From positions 45,089,026 through 45,153,025 of the forward strand of contig OY743176.1 in NCBI GenBank assembly GCA_963555705.1: 64,000 nucleotides of DNA, read 5' to 3'. The translations under genes and the position numbers were made by a program. The stretch is from Ligustrum vulgare. Its lineage: Eukaryota > Streptophyta > Magnoliopsida > Lamiales > Oleaceae. The notes below the pieces were generated by a model. That model was not told the origin of the DNA and ran no database searches. It worked only from the letters and a program-made list of their open reading frames with translations. Every line of letters starts with the position of its first letter. The first letter of the stretch is position 1. Below are positions 24,346 to 35,361 of this stretch, one piece after another.

Positions 24346-25647
24346 ATGAGAAACTCTACCACTGCAAATGTTCTTGGCAAAGGGAACATTGATTTGGAAT
24401 TTACTTCTGGAAAAATTCTCACTTTAAAGGATGTTTATCATGTTTCGGATGTTCGAAAGAACCTTGTGTCCGAAGGTCTTAATAAGTTTGGTTTCAAACT
24501 TGTATTTGAGTCAAATAAGTTTGTATTGTCTAAAGGAGGAGTCTTTGTTGGAAAAGGGTTCATGTATGATGGAATGGTCAAACTCAACATTATGAATAAA
24601 ATTAGAAATCCCATTTACATTGTTGTTGATTCCTTAACTATGTGGCATTCACGTTCAGGACATGTAAACACTAGAAAATGCATGACATGAGTATACTTGG
24701 ATTAATTCCTAATTGAAAGCATGACTTAGAAGGAAAATGTAAAGTATGTGCTCAAACTAAAATCACAAAAACTCATTTTCCTAAAGTTGAAAGAAATAGT
24801 TCTTTACTTGAACTTGTTCATAGTGATGCATGTGATTTACATTGCAGACCCAATAGAGGAGGATAACTTTACTTTGTGACTTTCATTGATGATTTTTCTA
24901 AATATTGTTGTGTATTTAATGTGCTCTAAGGACGAAGTTTTGAACAAATTTAAAATATTTAAAAATGAAGTCAAAAACTTGTGCAACACTAAGATTAAAT
25001 ATCTTAGAAGTGATAGGGATGGTGAATATCATTTTTCTACAAATTGTGAAAATGTTGGAATCATTCATAAAACATCTATTGCATATACCCCTCAGCAAAA
25101 TGGTATAGCCGAAAGGGAAAATAGGACATTAACCGAAATGGTTAATGTTATGTTGAGTAACTCTAGGTTAAGTAAAGGATATTAGGGTGAAGCTTTGCTC
25201 ACCGCATGTCATATCCTAAATCGAGTTCCATGTAAAGGTAAAAAAGTTACTCCATACGATCTTTGGAAAAAATGAAAATCTAACTTGTCTTATCTATGTG
25301 TTTGGGGATGTAGAGCAATAGTTAGATTTTCTGATCCAAAGATCAAAAAGTTAGGAGAAAAAGGAAAGTGCATATTTTTGGGATATGCGGAATATAGTAA
25401 AGGTTATAGGTTTCTAGTAATAGAACCTAATAACTCGGTTGAAGTTAATATTGTGATAGAATCTAGAGATGCTATATTCTATGAAAATAACTTCAGCACT
25501 ATTCCTAGACCTACTAATCCGGATTCTATTGAATTGGAGGTAATCAAAGATAATAAAAGAAAAGTAGACGAAGAACTTCAGGAAATTAGAAGAAGTAAAA
25601 GGGCTAGAAAAGAGAAATCTTTTGGGTCGACTTCATTATGCATCTAG
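24346..25647 (+). pseudogene. copia protease/integrase region, broken
   Basis: The open piece at 24346-24690 continues the protease (VLGKGNIDLEFTSGK, LKDVYHVSDVRKNLVS) and opens the integrase zinc domain (MWHSRSGHVN). The core continues in pieces: VTFIDDFSKY (24870-24905), KYLRSDRDGEYHF (near 25000-25035), TPQQNGIAERENRTLTEM (25087-25140). All three catalytic acids (D, D, E) are present though not in one frame. A final piece (25285-25647) shows CVWGCRAIVRF and KCIFLGYAE. Stops near 24692, 24865 and 25184 break it. Confidence 0.85.
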
Positions 25648-27096
25648 CGGAAGGCACTAGAAATTCACAAATAAAACAAATTGTAGTAACTCAATCTATT
25701 GAGTCGGATCCACTCACATATGAAGAGGCTATGAAATCAAATGATTCGACTTTTTGGAAAGAAGCAATAGATGATGAAATGTCATCTATCATAAATAACA
25801 AAACTTGGAAACTTGTAGACCTTCCTCCAGGGTAGTAGACCAATTGGTTGCAAATGGATCTTCAAGAAGAAGATGAAACTGGATGGAACAATAGACAAGT
25901 TCAAAGCAAGATTAGTGGAAAAAGGCTTTACGCAATAAGAAGACCTTGATTATTTTGATACCTATGCACCGGTTTCTAGAATTGCTACTATTAGAACGTT
26001 AATTTCTTTGGCGTCCATCTATAAGTTTGAAATTCATCAAATGGATGTTAAAATCGTGTTCCTAAATGGAGAATTAGATGAAGAAATATATATGGAGCAA
26101 CCAAAAGGTTTTGTTTTATAAGGACAAGAAACAAAGGTGTGTAAACTAATTAGATCATTATATGGGCTTAAACACCTAAACAATGGCAAGAAAAAAATGA
26201 TAAAGTTATTGTTTCCAATGGATTTAAGATCCATGAATCAGAAAAACATGTGTATCGAAAGTTTAATGGACACAAAAGTAATCATTTGTCTATACGCAGA
26301 TGACATGTTAATATTTGGAACGGATTTAAAAGTAGTCAATTCTACTAAGTCATTGTTGTCATATAACTTTGATATGAAATACGTGGGACTTGAGGATGTG
26401 ATTCTAGAAATTAAAATCATAAGAAAAATAAAATGGGATCATACTTAACTCAATCACATTATATTCAAAAAGTGTTGAAAAAGTTTGATCATTTCAACTG
26501 CAAGTCTTTATCTACTCCATTTGATTCAAATGTTAGGATGTTTTCTAACACCGGTAGAGTAGTTTCTCAATTAGAATATGCTCGGGTAATTAGATGTCTT
26601 ATGTATGCAATGACATCTACAATTTATATTAGCAATCCTAGTCAATTGCATTGGCAAGGAGTTAATCGAATACTAAAGTATTTTAAGGTTACTATGGATT
26701 ATGGTATTCATTACTCAGGCTATCTTTTGGTTTTAGAAGGATTTACTAATGTTATTTGGCTTACCGATCAAGAAGATCATGCATCAACTAGTGGATCGAT
26801 ATTCACACTTGGTGGAGGTGCTATATCATGGTGTTCTAAGAAACAAACTTGTAGAGCGGATTCCACCATGGCTACGGGATTTATTGCATTAGCTTCATGT
26901 AGTAAAGAAGCAGAATGACTAAGGAATTTATTGATTGAAATTCCTATTTGACCTAAACCTATACCTCCGATATCTATTCATTGTGATAGTAAGGCTACGT
27001 TATCTAGAGCATATAGTCAAATCTATACTGGAAAATCCAGACACATCAGTTTAAGACATAGCTCGGTAAGACAAATGATTTTAGATGGAGCCATTA
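25638..27096 (+). pseudogene. copia RT and RNase H, broken, 5' part
   Basis: RT opens with DPLTYEEAMKSNDSTFWKEAI (25708-25770), then KLVDLPPG and a stop. Later VKIVFLNGELDEEIYMEQPKGF, and ICLYADDMLIFG (about 26285-26320) carries the YADD catalytic box. RNase H (26433-26918, 161 codons) shows LTDQEDHASTSG and ends GFIALASCSKEAE. ISLRHSSVRQM (27047-27078) is the last readable block before the gypsy insertion. Stops interrupt at 25835, 26119, 26446 and 26918. Confidence 0.85.
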
Positions 27097-27993
27097 TGAT
27101 GAGTTCCGGAGTGGCTCGACGAGCGTTGACCGGTTGCACGTGCCCGCAGGACCAATAACGAGGCAAAGAGCCAAAAGAATCAAGCAGGCAATGCAAGGAT
27201 TCATGCAAGCGTGGATGGATGAGTGTCCGAGTGCAAAGACTTCATTTACGTTGCATAACAAAGTGGAAGAGGAGCCAAAGTTATTACAATGCATTTGGAT
27301 CAAGGAACATCAAGAAAATTGTGCAGCAGCTGATTTACGGCCGTAAAGCCTAAAATCACGGCCATAAAGCCAAAATTACGGCCGTAACACTACAAAGGAG
27401 AAATTAAGCAGAAGGGGATTTACGGCCGTAAACCAAATCCTCACGGCCGTAAATAAAGTTTAGCATATTTTTATTTTTTTCAGAAGGTTGCTTACGGCCG
27501 TAAAAGACATCGTCACAGCCGTAACATATGTTTTTAATTTTTAATCCGTAGCATTCTTACGGCCGTAAACTCATAAGTCACGGCCGTAACTTGGCGCCGC
27601 AATTAAGACCTAATTTTGGCGTTTTAGTTTAGGTTGAATTCTAGTTTATTTTTAGTTGCTTTATTTTGTTAGCCTATATATATGGCTTTATTCAACATTG
27701 TAAAGATAACTATTATTCTTGAGATTAATGATATTGAAGGTGATATATTCCCTTAATTTTCTTCTTGTTCTCGTTGAACAAATTTGAACTTATCAAAGGA
27801 TTTGACAACCTTTGTGGCGTTCCCTCTTTGTGGTTCTTATCTCCGCATCGTAACGGGTTTTGGGTTTAATATACCCATAGTTCTTGCGTCGTGAGGTCGG
27901 GGTTACATTGTTACCGTCTAATATCTTGGATTTTAGAGCTTTCCGGCATTTAATTTCGCGTGTTCTTAGTGATCCCCGTATCGAATCACATCA
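27097..27993 (+). repeat. 5' LTR of nested gypsy element
   Basis: Begins TGATGAGTTCCGG, ends CGAATCACATCA. It contains nine ACGGCCGT-type palindromes (27337-27587), a TATATATA box at 27675-27682, and an open frame (27134-27346) equal to the pol tail encoded by the 3' LTR. Confidence 0.95.
27337..27587. promoter_or_regulatory. Phased palindrome array in gypsy U3
   Basis: Nine cores of ACGGCCGT (two with one base changed: 27358 and 27515) start at 27337, 27358, 27378, 27422, 27443, 27494, 27515, 27559 and 27580. Each is usually flanked as TTACGGCCGTAA or TCACGGCCGTAA. Spacing within groups is 21, 20, 21, 21 and 21 bp; between groups 44, 51 and 44 bp. The array ends about 88 bp before the TATA box. 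It is repeated in the 3' LTR (33556 onwards). Enhancer or silencer function is inferred. Confidence 0.85.
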
Positions 27994-27995
27994 TC

Positions 27996-28008
27996 TGGTA
28001 TCAGAGCC
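27996..28008 (+). promoter_or_regulatory. Primer binding site, tRNA-iMet
   Basis: TGGTATCAGAGCC two bases after the 5' LTR, a perfect match to the initiator tRNA-Met 3' end complement. Confidence 0.95.
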
Positions 28009-28603
28009 TGTCTCTAAATCCAATTATTTAGTATTCCAGTTCTTTTTCTTTTATTTCCAGTTATTAATCATTCAAAAAGAAAATCCATTCCAATTCTTGT
28101 TTCTTGAAATTCGTCAGAAATTCAAGATTTGCCAATTTCTGTTTCTTGTTCTTGATTATTTTTGTTGAGTAGCAAAAAAAAAAAAATCCGAAATTTACAA
28201 AAAAAAAATAGAAAAGAAGTGTTGTTGATTTGAACAAGAAATCAAGAAAATAATATTTGGCAAATCTTTCCAACAATTCTTATTTTCATTAAATTCCTTA
28301 TTCTTGTTTCCATAAAACTTCTACTTGAAATAGAATTCTTGTTTCCATAATTTCCTTCTTAAACTTCCTAATTCCAATTTTTCCATCAACTTTCCTTATT
28401 TGCACTTTGGGGTTTATTTCACAAGGACCAAATCCGTGACTAGTTTGGTGGGTTCTTTGAGAACGTGGGAAAAAGGGAATAGAGAGGAAAAAAGCAGAGT
28501 GGTGAGATTAATAGAGGGAAAAAAGCCAAATTGAGTGATACACGAGCGATAAAACACGTGAGGATCTTTATTTAATTTTTTTCTCTTTTCTTTATTACTA
28601 ACC

Positions 28604-29766
28604 ATGTCACAGAAGGAAGTTTCGTCGACGGAAAGGGATCTTCAAGATTTTAAAATGCTTGCAATGGTGAAGGAACATTTTGCAAAATTGGAGACGAGGT
28701 TGGATGCCAAGTTGGAAGCAAAATTTGGTATACAATCCGGCGTGAATGTGGAAAAACCTAATAATCCGGGGGAGACACGTGGTGCGGGAATTGTTCAACC
28801 ACGTCAGGAACAACCGTGCAATTTTCCTAATTTACGGAGGCCACTAAGGTATGACTTCAACCCACAAATTAGAGCTAGGAATGAATGTGTTGAGGTTGTT
28901 GATAGTGATGAGGATAGTGGTGAATTGTCTATTACTAGTGTTGGTAGGAGACGAGATCGGGGAGAAAATGTGATAGGAGATATAGGCGCGATCGTAGGGA
29001 TGATGTAGATGGACATGTTGATAACATTAAAATATCCATTCCCTCGTTTCAGGGTAAGAGTAATCCGAACGTTTATTTTGAATGGGAAAAGAGGGTAGAA
29101 TTGATTTTCGATTGTCATAATTATTCTGAATCTAAAAAGGTTAAATTGGCAGTCGTAGAATTTACTGATTATGCTATAGTATGGTAGGATCAATTGGTAA
29201 CTAGTAAAAGGAGAAATGGGGAGAGGCCTATTGAAACTTGGGATGAGTTGAAGGCCCTTATGAGAAAACGATTTGTGCCTGGACATTACTATAGGGATCT
29301 CTACCAAAAACTACAAACCCTTTCCCAAGGTAGTAAGAGTGTGGAGGATTACCATAGAGAGATGGAGGTTGCCATGATTAGGGCAAATATAGAGGAAGAC
29401 CCAGAGGCTACCATGGCTAGATTTTTAAGTGGTTTAAATCGAGATATTGCTAATGTTATTGAATTGCAGCATTATATCGATTTGGAGGAGATGCTTCACA
29501 TGGCCATGAAAGTAGAACGACAACTAAAAAGGAAGGGAACTTCAAAATTCTCTACAAGTTCCAATTCTTTTGGTAAGTCTACATGGAGCGGGACTTCTAA
29601 AAATGATGGGGTTGTGCAGAAAAATAAATTTGAGGTACCGAAGGATAAGTAGAGCCACCCAACAAAGGTAAAATTGCTTCTGATTCTCAAACTCCTAGGA
29701 CTAGAGATATACGTTGCTTTAAATGTTCCGGCTTAGGACATATTTCTTCACAATGTCCAAATAAAC
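28604..29766 (+). pseudogene. gag: gypsy gag, broken
   Basis: Starts MSQKEVSSTERDLQDFKML with an N-terminal helical stretch, open to 29008. A frame change near 28970-29010 leads into the capsid region (IPSFQGKSNPN...YFEWEKRVELIF), interrupted by TAG at 29187-29189 where the family has Trp. The open piece 29194-29652 carries ETWDELKALMRKRFVPGHY and SVEDYHREME, the retrotransposon gag core. After another stop and frame change near 29650 the zinc knuckle CFKCSGLGHISSQC lies at 29715-29756. The protein packages element RNA in intact relatives. Confidence 0.88.
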
Positions 29767-29771
29767 GAATA

Positions 29772-30152
29772 TTGGTTATGTGTGATGGGGTATTAAGTTC
29801 GGAGGATGAGAAAGAGGGAGAAGTGGAGGATGAGTATAAGGATATGCCAGCTCTAGAGGATGTTAGTGAAAATGATGATGGGGACTATGCAGTAGCTAAA
29901 TCACTTGTCACTAGGAGAGCCCTTAGTACTCAAGTTAAGGTGGAAGAGTCGGGTGAGCAGCGAGAAAATATATTTCATACTAGGTGCTTTGTGAATAACA
30001 ATGTGTGTAGTTTGATAATAGATGGTGGTAGTTGTGCGAACGTTGCTAGCACTACTCTAGTGGAGAAATTATGCCTACCTATACTAAAACACCCTAGGCC
30101 ATATAAGCTACAATGGTTAAATGAATCGGGTGAGATTAAGGTGAATAAATAG
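29772..30152 (+). pseudogene. gypsy aspartic protease region, ended by a premature stop
   Basis: 126 codons open. An acidic linker (SSEDEKEGEVEDEYKDMP) precedes the protease domain. The active site is LIIDGGSCANVAS (near 30012-30050), the D-G-G variant common in plant gypsy elements in place of DTG. The frame ends in TAG at 30150; the downstream ORF continues in the same frame, so one base change separates them. Confidence 0.85.
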
Positions 30153-32303
30153 GTGGTAGTTGATTTGGCGATTGGGAAGTATGAAGATAGGGTGGTTTGT
30201 GATGTGGTACCCATGCATACGGGGCACATCTTGTTGGGCAGGCTATGGCAATTCGATAGGAAGGTTATTCATGATGGTTTTAAATATAGGTATACCTTCA
30301 CTAAGGATGGAGAAAATATCAAACTAATGCCTCTGTCACCTCAACAGGTCTATGAAGACCAATTGAAATTAAAAAGTGAGGAAGAGAGAAAGAGGGTCGG
30401 GACCACGATCCCGGAAAAAGGAGAGTTGAGTGAACAGAAGAGGGTCGGGACCACGAACCCGAAAAAAGGAGAGTTGTGTGAAAAACAGAGAGTTGGGACC
30501 ACGATCCCAGAAAAAGGAGAGGGTGTGAAGAGTGCCAGTAAAAATAAAAGAGAGAAAACAAAGGTGAGCTTCTACGCAAAACAGAGTGATGTCACCAAAG
30601 CTATTTCTACAAATAAACCCGTGATTTTACTCATGTATAAGGAATCTCTATTTGTACTTGATGAAGCTAACCACTCCCTCCCCAGTTTAGCTGTGTCTCT
30701 TTTGCAGGAATTTGCAGATTTATTTCCCGAGGAGATTCCTAGTGGGCTGCCACCGATTCGTGGGATTGAACACCAGATTGACTTCGTGCCGGGAGCAGTC
30801 ATCCCAAACAGGCCAGCTTATAGGAGCAATCCAGAAGAGACCAAAGAGCTACAAAGACAGGTTGAAGAGCTGTTGAAAAAGGGCTATGTTCGTGAAAGCA
30901 TGAGCCCATGTGCAGTACCAGTTCTGTTGGTACCCAAAAAGGATGGGACTTGGAGGATGTGCGTGGATTGTAGAGCATTCAACAATATTACGGTAAAGTA
31001 TCGCCATCCCATACCTAGACTTGATGACATGCTTGATGAACTATATGGTGCTTGTATGTTTAGTAAAATAGACCTTAAGAGTGGTTATCACCAAATTCGT
31101 ATGAAAGAAGGTGATGAATGGAAAACCGCCTTCAAAACCAAATATGGTTTATATGAATGGATGGTTATGCCATTCGGCCTCTCAAATGCACCTAGCACTT
31201 TTATGAGACTAATGAACCATGTTTTACGTGCTTACATTGGTAAATTCGTTGTGGTATACTTTGATGACATTTTGGTATATAGTAAGAACTTAGGTGATCA
31301 CATTGAACATTTAAGATCTGTTTTGGAAGTTTTGAAAACTGAAAAACTATATGCTAATTTTAAAAAGAGTACTTTTTTCATGGAAAAGGTAATTTTTCTT
31401 GGGTTTGTTGTTAGTGCTAATGGCGTAGAGGTAGATGAGGAGAAAATTCGTGCTATTAAAGAATGGCCAACTCCCAAAAGTATTACCGAGGTTAGGAGCT
31501 TCCATGGGTTGGCTGGGTTTTATAGAAGGTTTGTTAAAGATTTTAGTACACTTGCAGCACCACTCACAGAAATAGTCAAGAAAAGCGTAGGATTCCATTG
31601 GGGGGAAGCACAAGAAAATGCTTTTAAAATGTTTAAGGATAGGTTATGTTCTGCACCGCTTTTAGCTTTACCTAACTTTAACCAAACATTTGAGATTGAA
31701 TGTGATGCATCAGGAATAGGTATTGGAGCTGTTCTTATGCAGGAAAAAAGGCCGATTGCATTTTTCAGTGAAAAGCTGAGTGGGGCAGTTTTGAATTATC
31801 CTACCCACGACAAGGAGCTTTATGCTCTTGTTCGTGCCTTAGAGACATGGCAGCACTATCTGTGGCCAAAGGAATTCATCATACACACTGACCACGAGTC
31901 ACTGAAACACCTCAAGGGACAAGGTAAGCTAAACAAAAGACACTCTCGTTGGATGGAATTCATTGAGACTTTTCCATATGTCATTCGCTATAAGCAAGGT
32001 AAGGAGGATGTGGTAGCAGATGCCCTTTCTCGCAGGTATGTTCTCTTAACTTCTTTGAATGCGAAGTTGCTTGGGTTCGAGTATATTAAAGGTATGTATG
32101 TTGATGACCCTGATTTTTCTACCATTTATGCTTCATGTGAAAAGGGTGCAATTGATAAATTTTATAGGCATGATGACTACTTGTTTAGGGAAAGTAAACT
32201 TTGTGTGCCTAATTGTTCTATGCGTGAATTGCTAGTGCGTGAGACTCATGGTGGGGGGTTAATGGGACACTTTGGTGTTATTAAGACGTTAGAAACTTTA
32301 TAA
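30153..32303 (+). CDS. pol: gypsy pol: protease C-terminus, RT, RNase H, integrase start
   Basis: 716 uninterrupted codons. Residues 1-60 finish the protease ([11 protein letters not shown]). Residues about 80-127 are three 16-residue repeats ([11 protein letters not shown]...). RT runs from about 205 to 430 with [35 protein letters not shown] and the catalytic YFDDILVYS at about 368. RNase H runs from about 510 to 625 with [24 protein letters not shown] and DALSR. The last 40 residues begin the integrase zinc domain, including [14 protein letters not shown] at 32301 stops it just before the second half of the zinc finger. All RT and RNase H key residues are in place, so this piece may still be functional in isolation. 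In the intact element it would be part of one polyprotein. Confidence 0.93.
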   Translation: MVVDLAIGKYEDRVVCDVVPMHTGHILLGRLWQFDRKVIHDGFKYRYTFTKDGENIKLMPLSPQQVYEDQLKLKSEEERKRVGTTIPEKGELSEQKRVGTTNPKKGELCEKQRVGTTIPEKGEGVKSASKNKREKTKVSFYAKQSDVTKAISTNKPVILLMYKESLFVLDEANHSLPSLAVSLLQEFADLFPEEIPSGLPPIRGIEHQIDFVPGAVIPNRPAYRSNPEETKELQRQVEELLKKGYVRESMSPCAVPVLLVPKKDGTWRMCVDCRAFNNITVKYRHPIPRLDDMLDELYGACMFSKIDLKSGYHQIRMKEGDEWKTAFKTKYGLYEWMVMPFGLSNAPSTFMRLMNHVLRAYIGKFVVVYFDDILVYSKNLGDHIEHLRSVLEVLKTEKLYANFKKSTFFMEKVIFLGFVVSANGVEVDEEKIRAIKEWPTPKSITEVRSFHGLAGFYRRFVKDFSTLAAPLTEIVKKSVGFHWGEAQENAFKMFKDRLCSAPLLALPNFNQTFEIECDASGIGIGAVLMQEKRPIAFFSEKLSGAVLNYPTHDKELYALVRALETWQHYLWPKEFIIHTDHESLKHLKGQGKLNKRHSRWMEFIETFPYVIRYKQGKEDVVADALSRRYVLLTSLNAKLLGFEYIKGMYVDDPDFSTIYASCEKGAIDKFYRHDDYLFRESKLCVPNCSMRELLVRETHGGGLMGHFGVIKTLETL
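30392..30535 (+). repeat. Three 48-bp tandem repeats in the pol linker
   Basis: Units start near 30394, 30442 and 30490, each encoding a RVGTT.P.KGE motif with a variable tail. The repeat lies between protease and RT and keeps frame. Confidence 0.85.
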
Positions 32304-33005
32304 GAGCACTTTTATTGGCCTAAAATGAAAAGGGATGTTCACCATATTTGTGAAAGATGCATAACTTGTAAGCAATCTAAGTCTAGAGTCTTACCACAAG
32401 GTTTATATACACCTTTGCCCGTACCTAATGAACCTTGGGTAGATATATCCATGGATTTTGTGTTAGGTCTGCCTAAGACAAAAAAAGGTAGAGACTTGAT
32501 ATTTGTGGTGGTAGACAGGTTCAGCAAAATGGCACATTTTATTCCTTGTAATAAAACTGATGACGCAACAAACATAGCTAACCTATTCTTTAGGGAGGTT
32601 GTGAGACTCCATGGGGTACCTAGGAGTATTGTGTCTGATAGAGATGTTAAGTTCCTAAGCTACTTTTGGAAAGTCTTGTGGGGGAAGATGGGTACTAAAT
32701 TATTATTTTCTACTACATGTAACTCGCAAACTGATGGCCAAACGGAGGTAGTTAATAGGACATTAATCCAACTTTTGCGCACTATAATAAATAAGAATTT
32801 AAAAAGTTGGGAGGAATGTTTGATATTTGTGGAATTTGCTTATAATCGATCTGTGCATTCTACTACTTCATGTTCACCTTTTGAAGTTGTTTATGGTTTC
32901 AACCTGCTAACTCCTCTTGATTTAATTCCTTTACCTGTAGATGAACGGAGCGGTTTGGACGGGGCGAAAAAAGCTAAGCTTGTAAAGAACTTCATGAGAA
33001 GGTGA
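32304..33005 (+). pseudogene. gypsy integrase, cut by stop and frameshift
   Basis: [23 protein letters not shown] completes the HHCC zinc domain. The core has [24 protein letters not shown], then SDRDVKF and a [12 protein letters not shown] block, giving the D,D35E residues. The start is set by the TAA at 32301 upstream. The frame ends at 33005 (TGA) and the C-terminal domain continues in the neighbouring frame from 33002, so one frameshift separates them. Confidence 0.9.
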
Positions 33006-33565
33006 AAGGGAAAATTGAAAAGAAAAATGAGCGTTATGCGACTCATGCCAACAAAGGTAGGATGCAAGTGACGTTCGAGCCGGGTGATTGGGTGTGGGTG
33101 CACTTGCGAAAGGAGCGATTTCCAACCCAAAGAAAATCTAAGTTGCAGCCAAGAGGCGATGGACCTTTTCAAATCATTGAAAAGATAAATGAAAATGCAT
33201 ATAAGCTCGATCTTCCAGGTGAGTATAATGTGTCTGCTTCTTTTAATGTTGCTAATCTTTCTCTGTTTGATGCAGGTGATGATTCGAGGACGAATCATTT
33301 TCAACAGGGAGGGGATGATGAGTTCCGGAGTGGCTCAACGAGCGTTGACCCGTTGCACGTGCCCGAAGGACCAATAACAAGGCAAAGAGCCAAAAGAATC
33401 AAACAGGCAATGCAAGGATTCATGCCAGCGTGGATGGATGAGTGTCCAAGTGCAAAGACTTCATTTACGTTGCATAACAAAATGGAAGAGGAGCCAAAGT
33501 TATTACAATGCATTTGGATCAAGGAACATCAAGAAAATTGTGCAGCGGCTGATTCACGGCCGTAA
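33002..33565 (+). pseudogene. gypsy integrase C-terminal tail, reading into the 3' LTR
   Basis: 187 codons. Contains the GPY/F-type region (FEPGDWVWVHLRKERFP, GDGPFQIIEKINENAYKLDLP) and FNVANLSLFDAGDDSRTN, then passes without a stop through the polypurine tract and 250 bases of the LTR (GPITRQRAKRIKQAMQGFM...) to 33565, the first palindrome. No aromatic-cage chromodomain is visible; the LTR-encoded basic tail may replace it, as in CRM-type elements. Confidence 0.85.
33306..33315 (+). promoter_or_regulatory. Polypurine tract of nested gypsy element
   Basis: AGGGAGGGGA abuts the 3' LTR and would prime plus-strand synthesis. It lies inside the open pol-tail frame, so it is also coding. Confidence 0.9.
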
Positions 33566-34212
33566 AGCCTAAAATCACGGCCGTAAAGTCAAAATTACGG
33601 CCGTAACACTGCAAAGGCGAAATTAAGCAGAAGGGGATTTACGGCCGTAAACCAAATCCTCACGGCCGTAAATAAAGTTTAGCATATTTTTATTTTTTTC
33701 AGAAGGTTGCTTACGGCCGTAAAAGACATCGTCACGGCCGTAACATATGTTTTTAATTTTTAATCCGTAGCATTCTTATGGCCGTAAACTCATAAGTCAC
33801 GGCCGTAACTTGGCGCCGCAATTAAGACCTAATTTTGGCGTTTTAGTTTAGGTTGAATTCTAGTTTATTTTTAGTTGCTTTATTTTGTTAGCCTATAAAT
33901 ATGGCTTTATTCAACATTGTAAAGACAACTATTATTCTTGAGATTAATGATATTGAAGGTGAGATATTTTCTTAATTTTCTTCTTGTTCTCGTTGAACAA
34001 ATTTGAACTTATCAAAGGATTTGACAACCTTTGTGGCGTTCCCTCTTTGTGGTTCTTATCTCCGCATCGTAACGGGTTTTGAGTTTAATATACCCATAGT
34101 TCTTGCCTCGTGAGGTCGGGGTTGCATTGTTACCGTCTACTATCTTGGATTTTAGAGCTTTCCGGCGTTTAATTCCACGTGTTCTTGGTGATCCCCGTAT
34201 CGGATCACATCA
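33316..34212 (+). repeat. 3' LTR of nested gypsy element
   Basis: Same length as the 5' LTR, with the same palindrome layout (first cores at 33556, 33577, 33597). It follows the polypurine tract AGGGAGGGGA directly. Confidence 0.95.
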
Positions 34213-34360
34213 CATTACCATAGATCGTGAAGTCAAGTCAAAACTTGGCGGATCCTTTGACGAAAGGTCTTGCAAGGGATTTACTTTTTAAAACGTCAAA
34301 GAGAATAAGATTGTGGCCAATTCAAAATCATCAATAATGGAACCTGGACCTAACACTTGA
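34213..34360 (+). pseudogene. copia RNase H C-terminal tail, beyond the insertion
   Basis: After the right CATTA duplication the copia frame resumes with a decayed version of the family tail. Bases 34226-34300 encode, across two frames, a SQVK/LTKG-like stretch and a RLW/PIQ-like end (GTCAAAACTTGGCGGATCC, then AAAGGTCTTGCAAGGG). This proves the gypsy element landed inside the copia pol gene. Confidence 0.7.
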
Positions 34361-35361
34361 AACATCAAGCTCTTATGTTCAATGAGTAAAGTACATAATA
34401 TGAGTGATTGCAAACATTTAAATTAATCCCAAGGTATAAATGTTTGGAAATGTATCAATAAGGGTAGGATGAGATAAATGGCTTTTAATAGACTTATATA
34501 GATATCTATAAAGGGTATTTATATTAACACCACACTTTTTTATATCTACACCACAATTTAATTGCAAGGAATATCTTCAATATTTGTTTAATTTTGCTCT
34601 TATGTCCTCAATTTTTTTCATAGCATTATTATTCATAACATTCAATTAATTAACATCTTTTGTCTCTAATCACGATTTCTATTCAAATATTCTTGTAATT
34701 TGCATTGAAAAGATGTGCAAATATTTTTTTTAAACTTTTGTATTAATTATTTATTTTGATTATTTAAAAGTAAGAGAGATAAATAAGTATTTTCACCCTC
34801 TTAAGAAATATTTTGGATGAAAATCGTCTCTAAAGACAAGATGTGAAAATTAATAAAGAGTTGATGATAAAAAAAAAAATTATAAAAAAAATTTGGAAAG
34901 GTAAATGTAAGAGTAAGGAAAACTTAGGGATCTTCATTAAAATTAAAATGTGGTGTGGTTAACAAAAAGTGTGGTGTCAATATATTTACCCATCTATAAA
35001 ATGCTTTAGATACGTTGGCATTTTCGATAAGTCTACCTATATGAATGTCCGGAATGGTGCCGTCTCCAAAGTAGTTTGGTAAACTACTCAAGATATTCAT
35101 GAAAATAAAACCAAGATATGGGACACATGGCCTATTCACATGTCGGTTGTTGAACACAATAAAGACTCTCAAATGAGTATGTGAGGTGTTTCAAGTTAGT
35201 CGCATAGGGTTGCTGGTTCAAAGATTGTCTACCATGTAACCTTAATTAACATTCAAAATGCTTTAACTATTTGAAGGTTCAAGTCCTAAAGACACCTTCA
35301 TTTATGCATAAGTTTGGAAAACTTTTCAAAAACTTCATTCATTTTGAAAATGGTGGAGGAT
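34361..35361 (+). other. Non-coding 3' region of the copia element
   Basis: One kilobase of AT-rich sequence between pol and the 3' LTR. It contains an inverted echo of a phrase about 'GTGTGGTGT.AATAT' (34525-34555 and 34955-34985), possibly a small foldback insertion of about 460 bp. No protein frame is convincing. Confidence 0.45.

Larger units (their letters stand above)
27097..34212 (+). mobile_element. Ty3/gypsy chromovirus-like element nested in copia
   Basis: Two 897-bp LTRs (27097-27993 and 33316-34212), perfect 5-bp target duplications CATTA (27092-27096 and 34213-34217), tRNA-iMet primer site, gag, DGG-type protease, RT, RNase H, integrase, polypurine tract. Aligned by eye the LTRs differ at about 30 sites (roughly 3%), many of them G-A or C-T. 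The pol tail has no canonical chromodomain and runs on into the 3' LTR, which recalls the CRM clade; I do not claim that clade firmly. Confidence 0.92.

Noticed and set aside
30319..30579. 86-codon antisense ORF with three repeated [14 protein letters not shown] units
   Set aside because: Mirror of the 48-bp sense repeats in pol.
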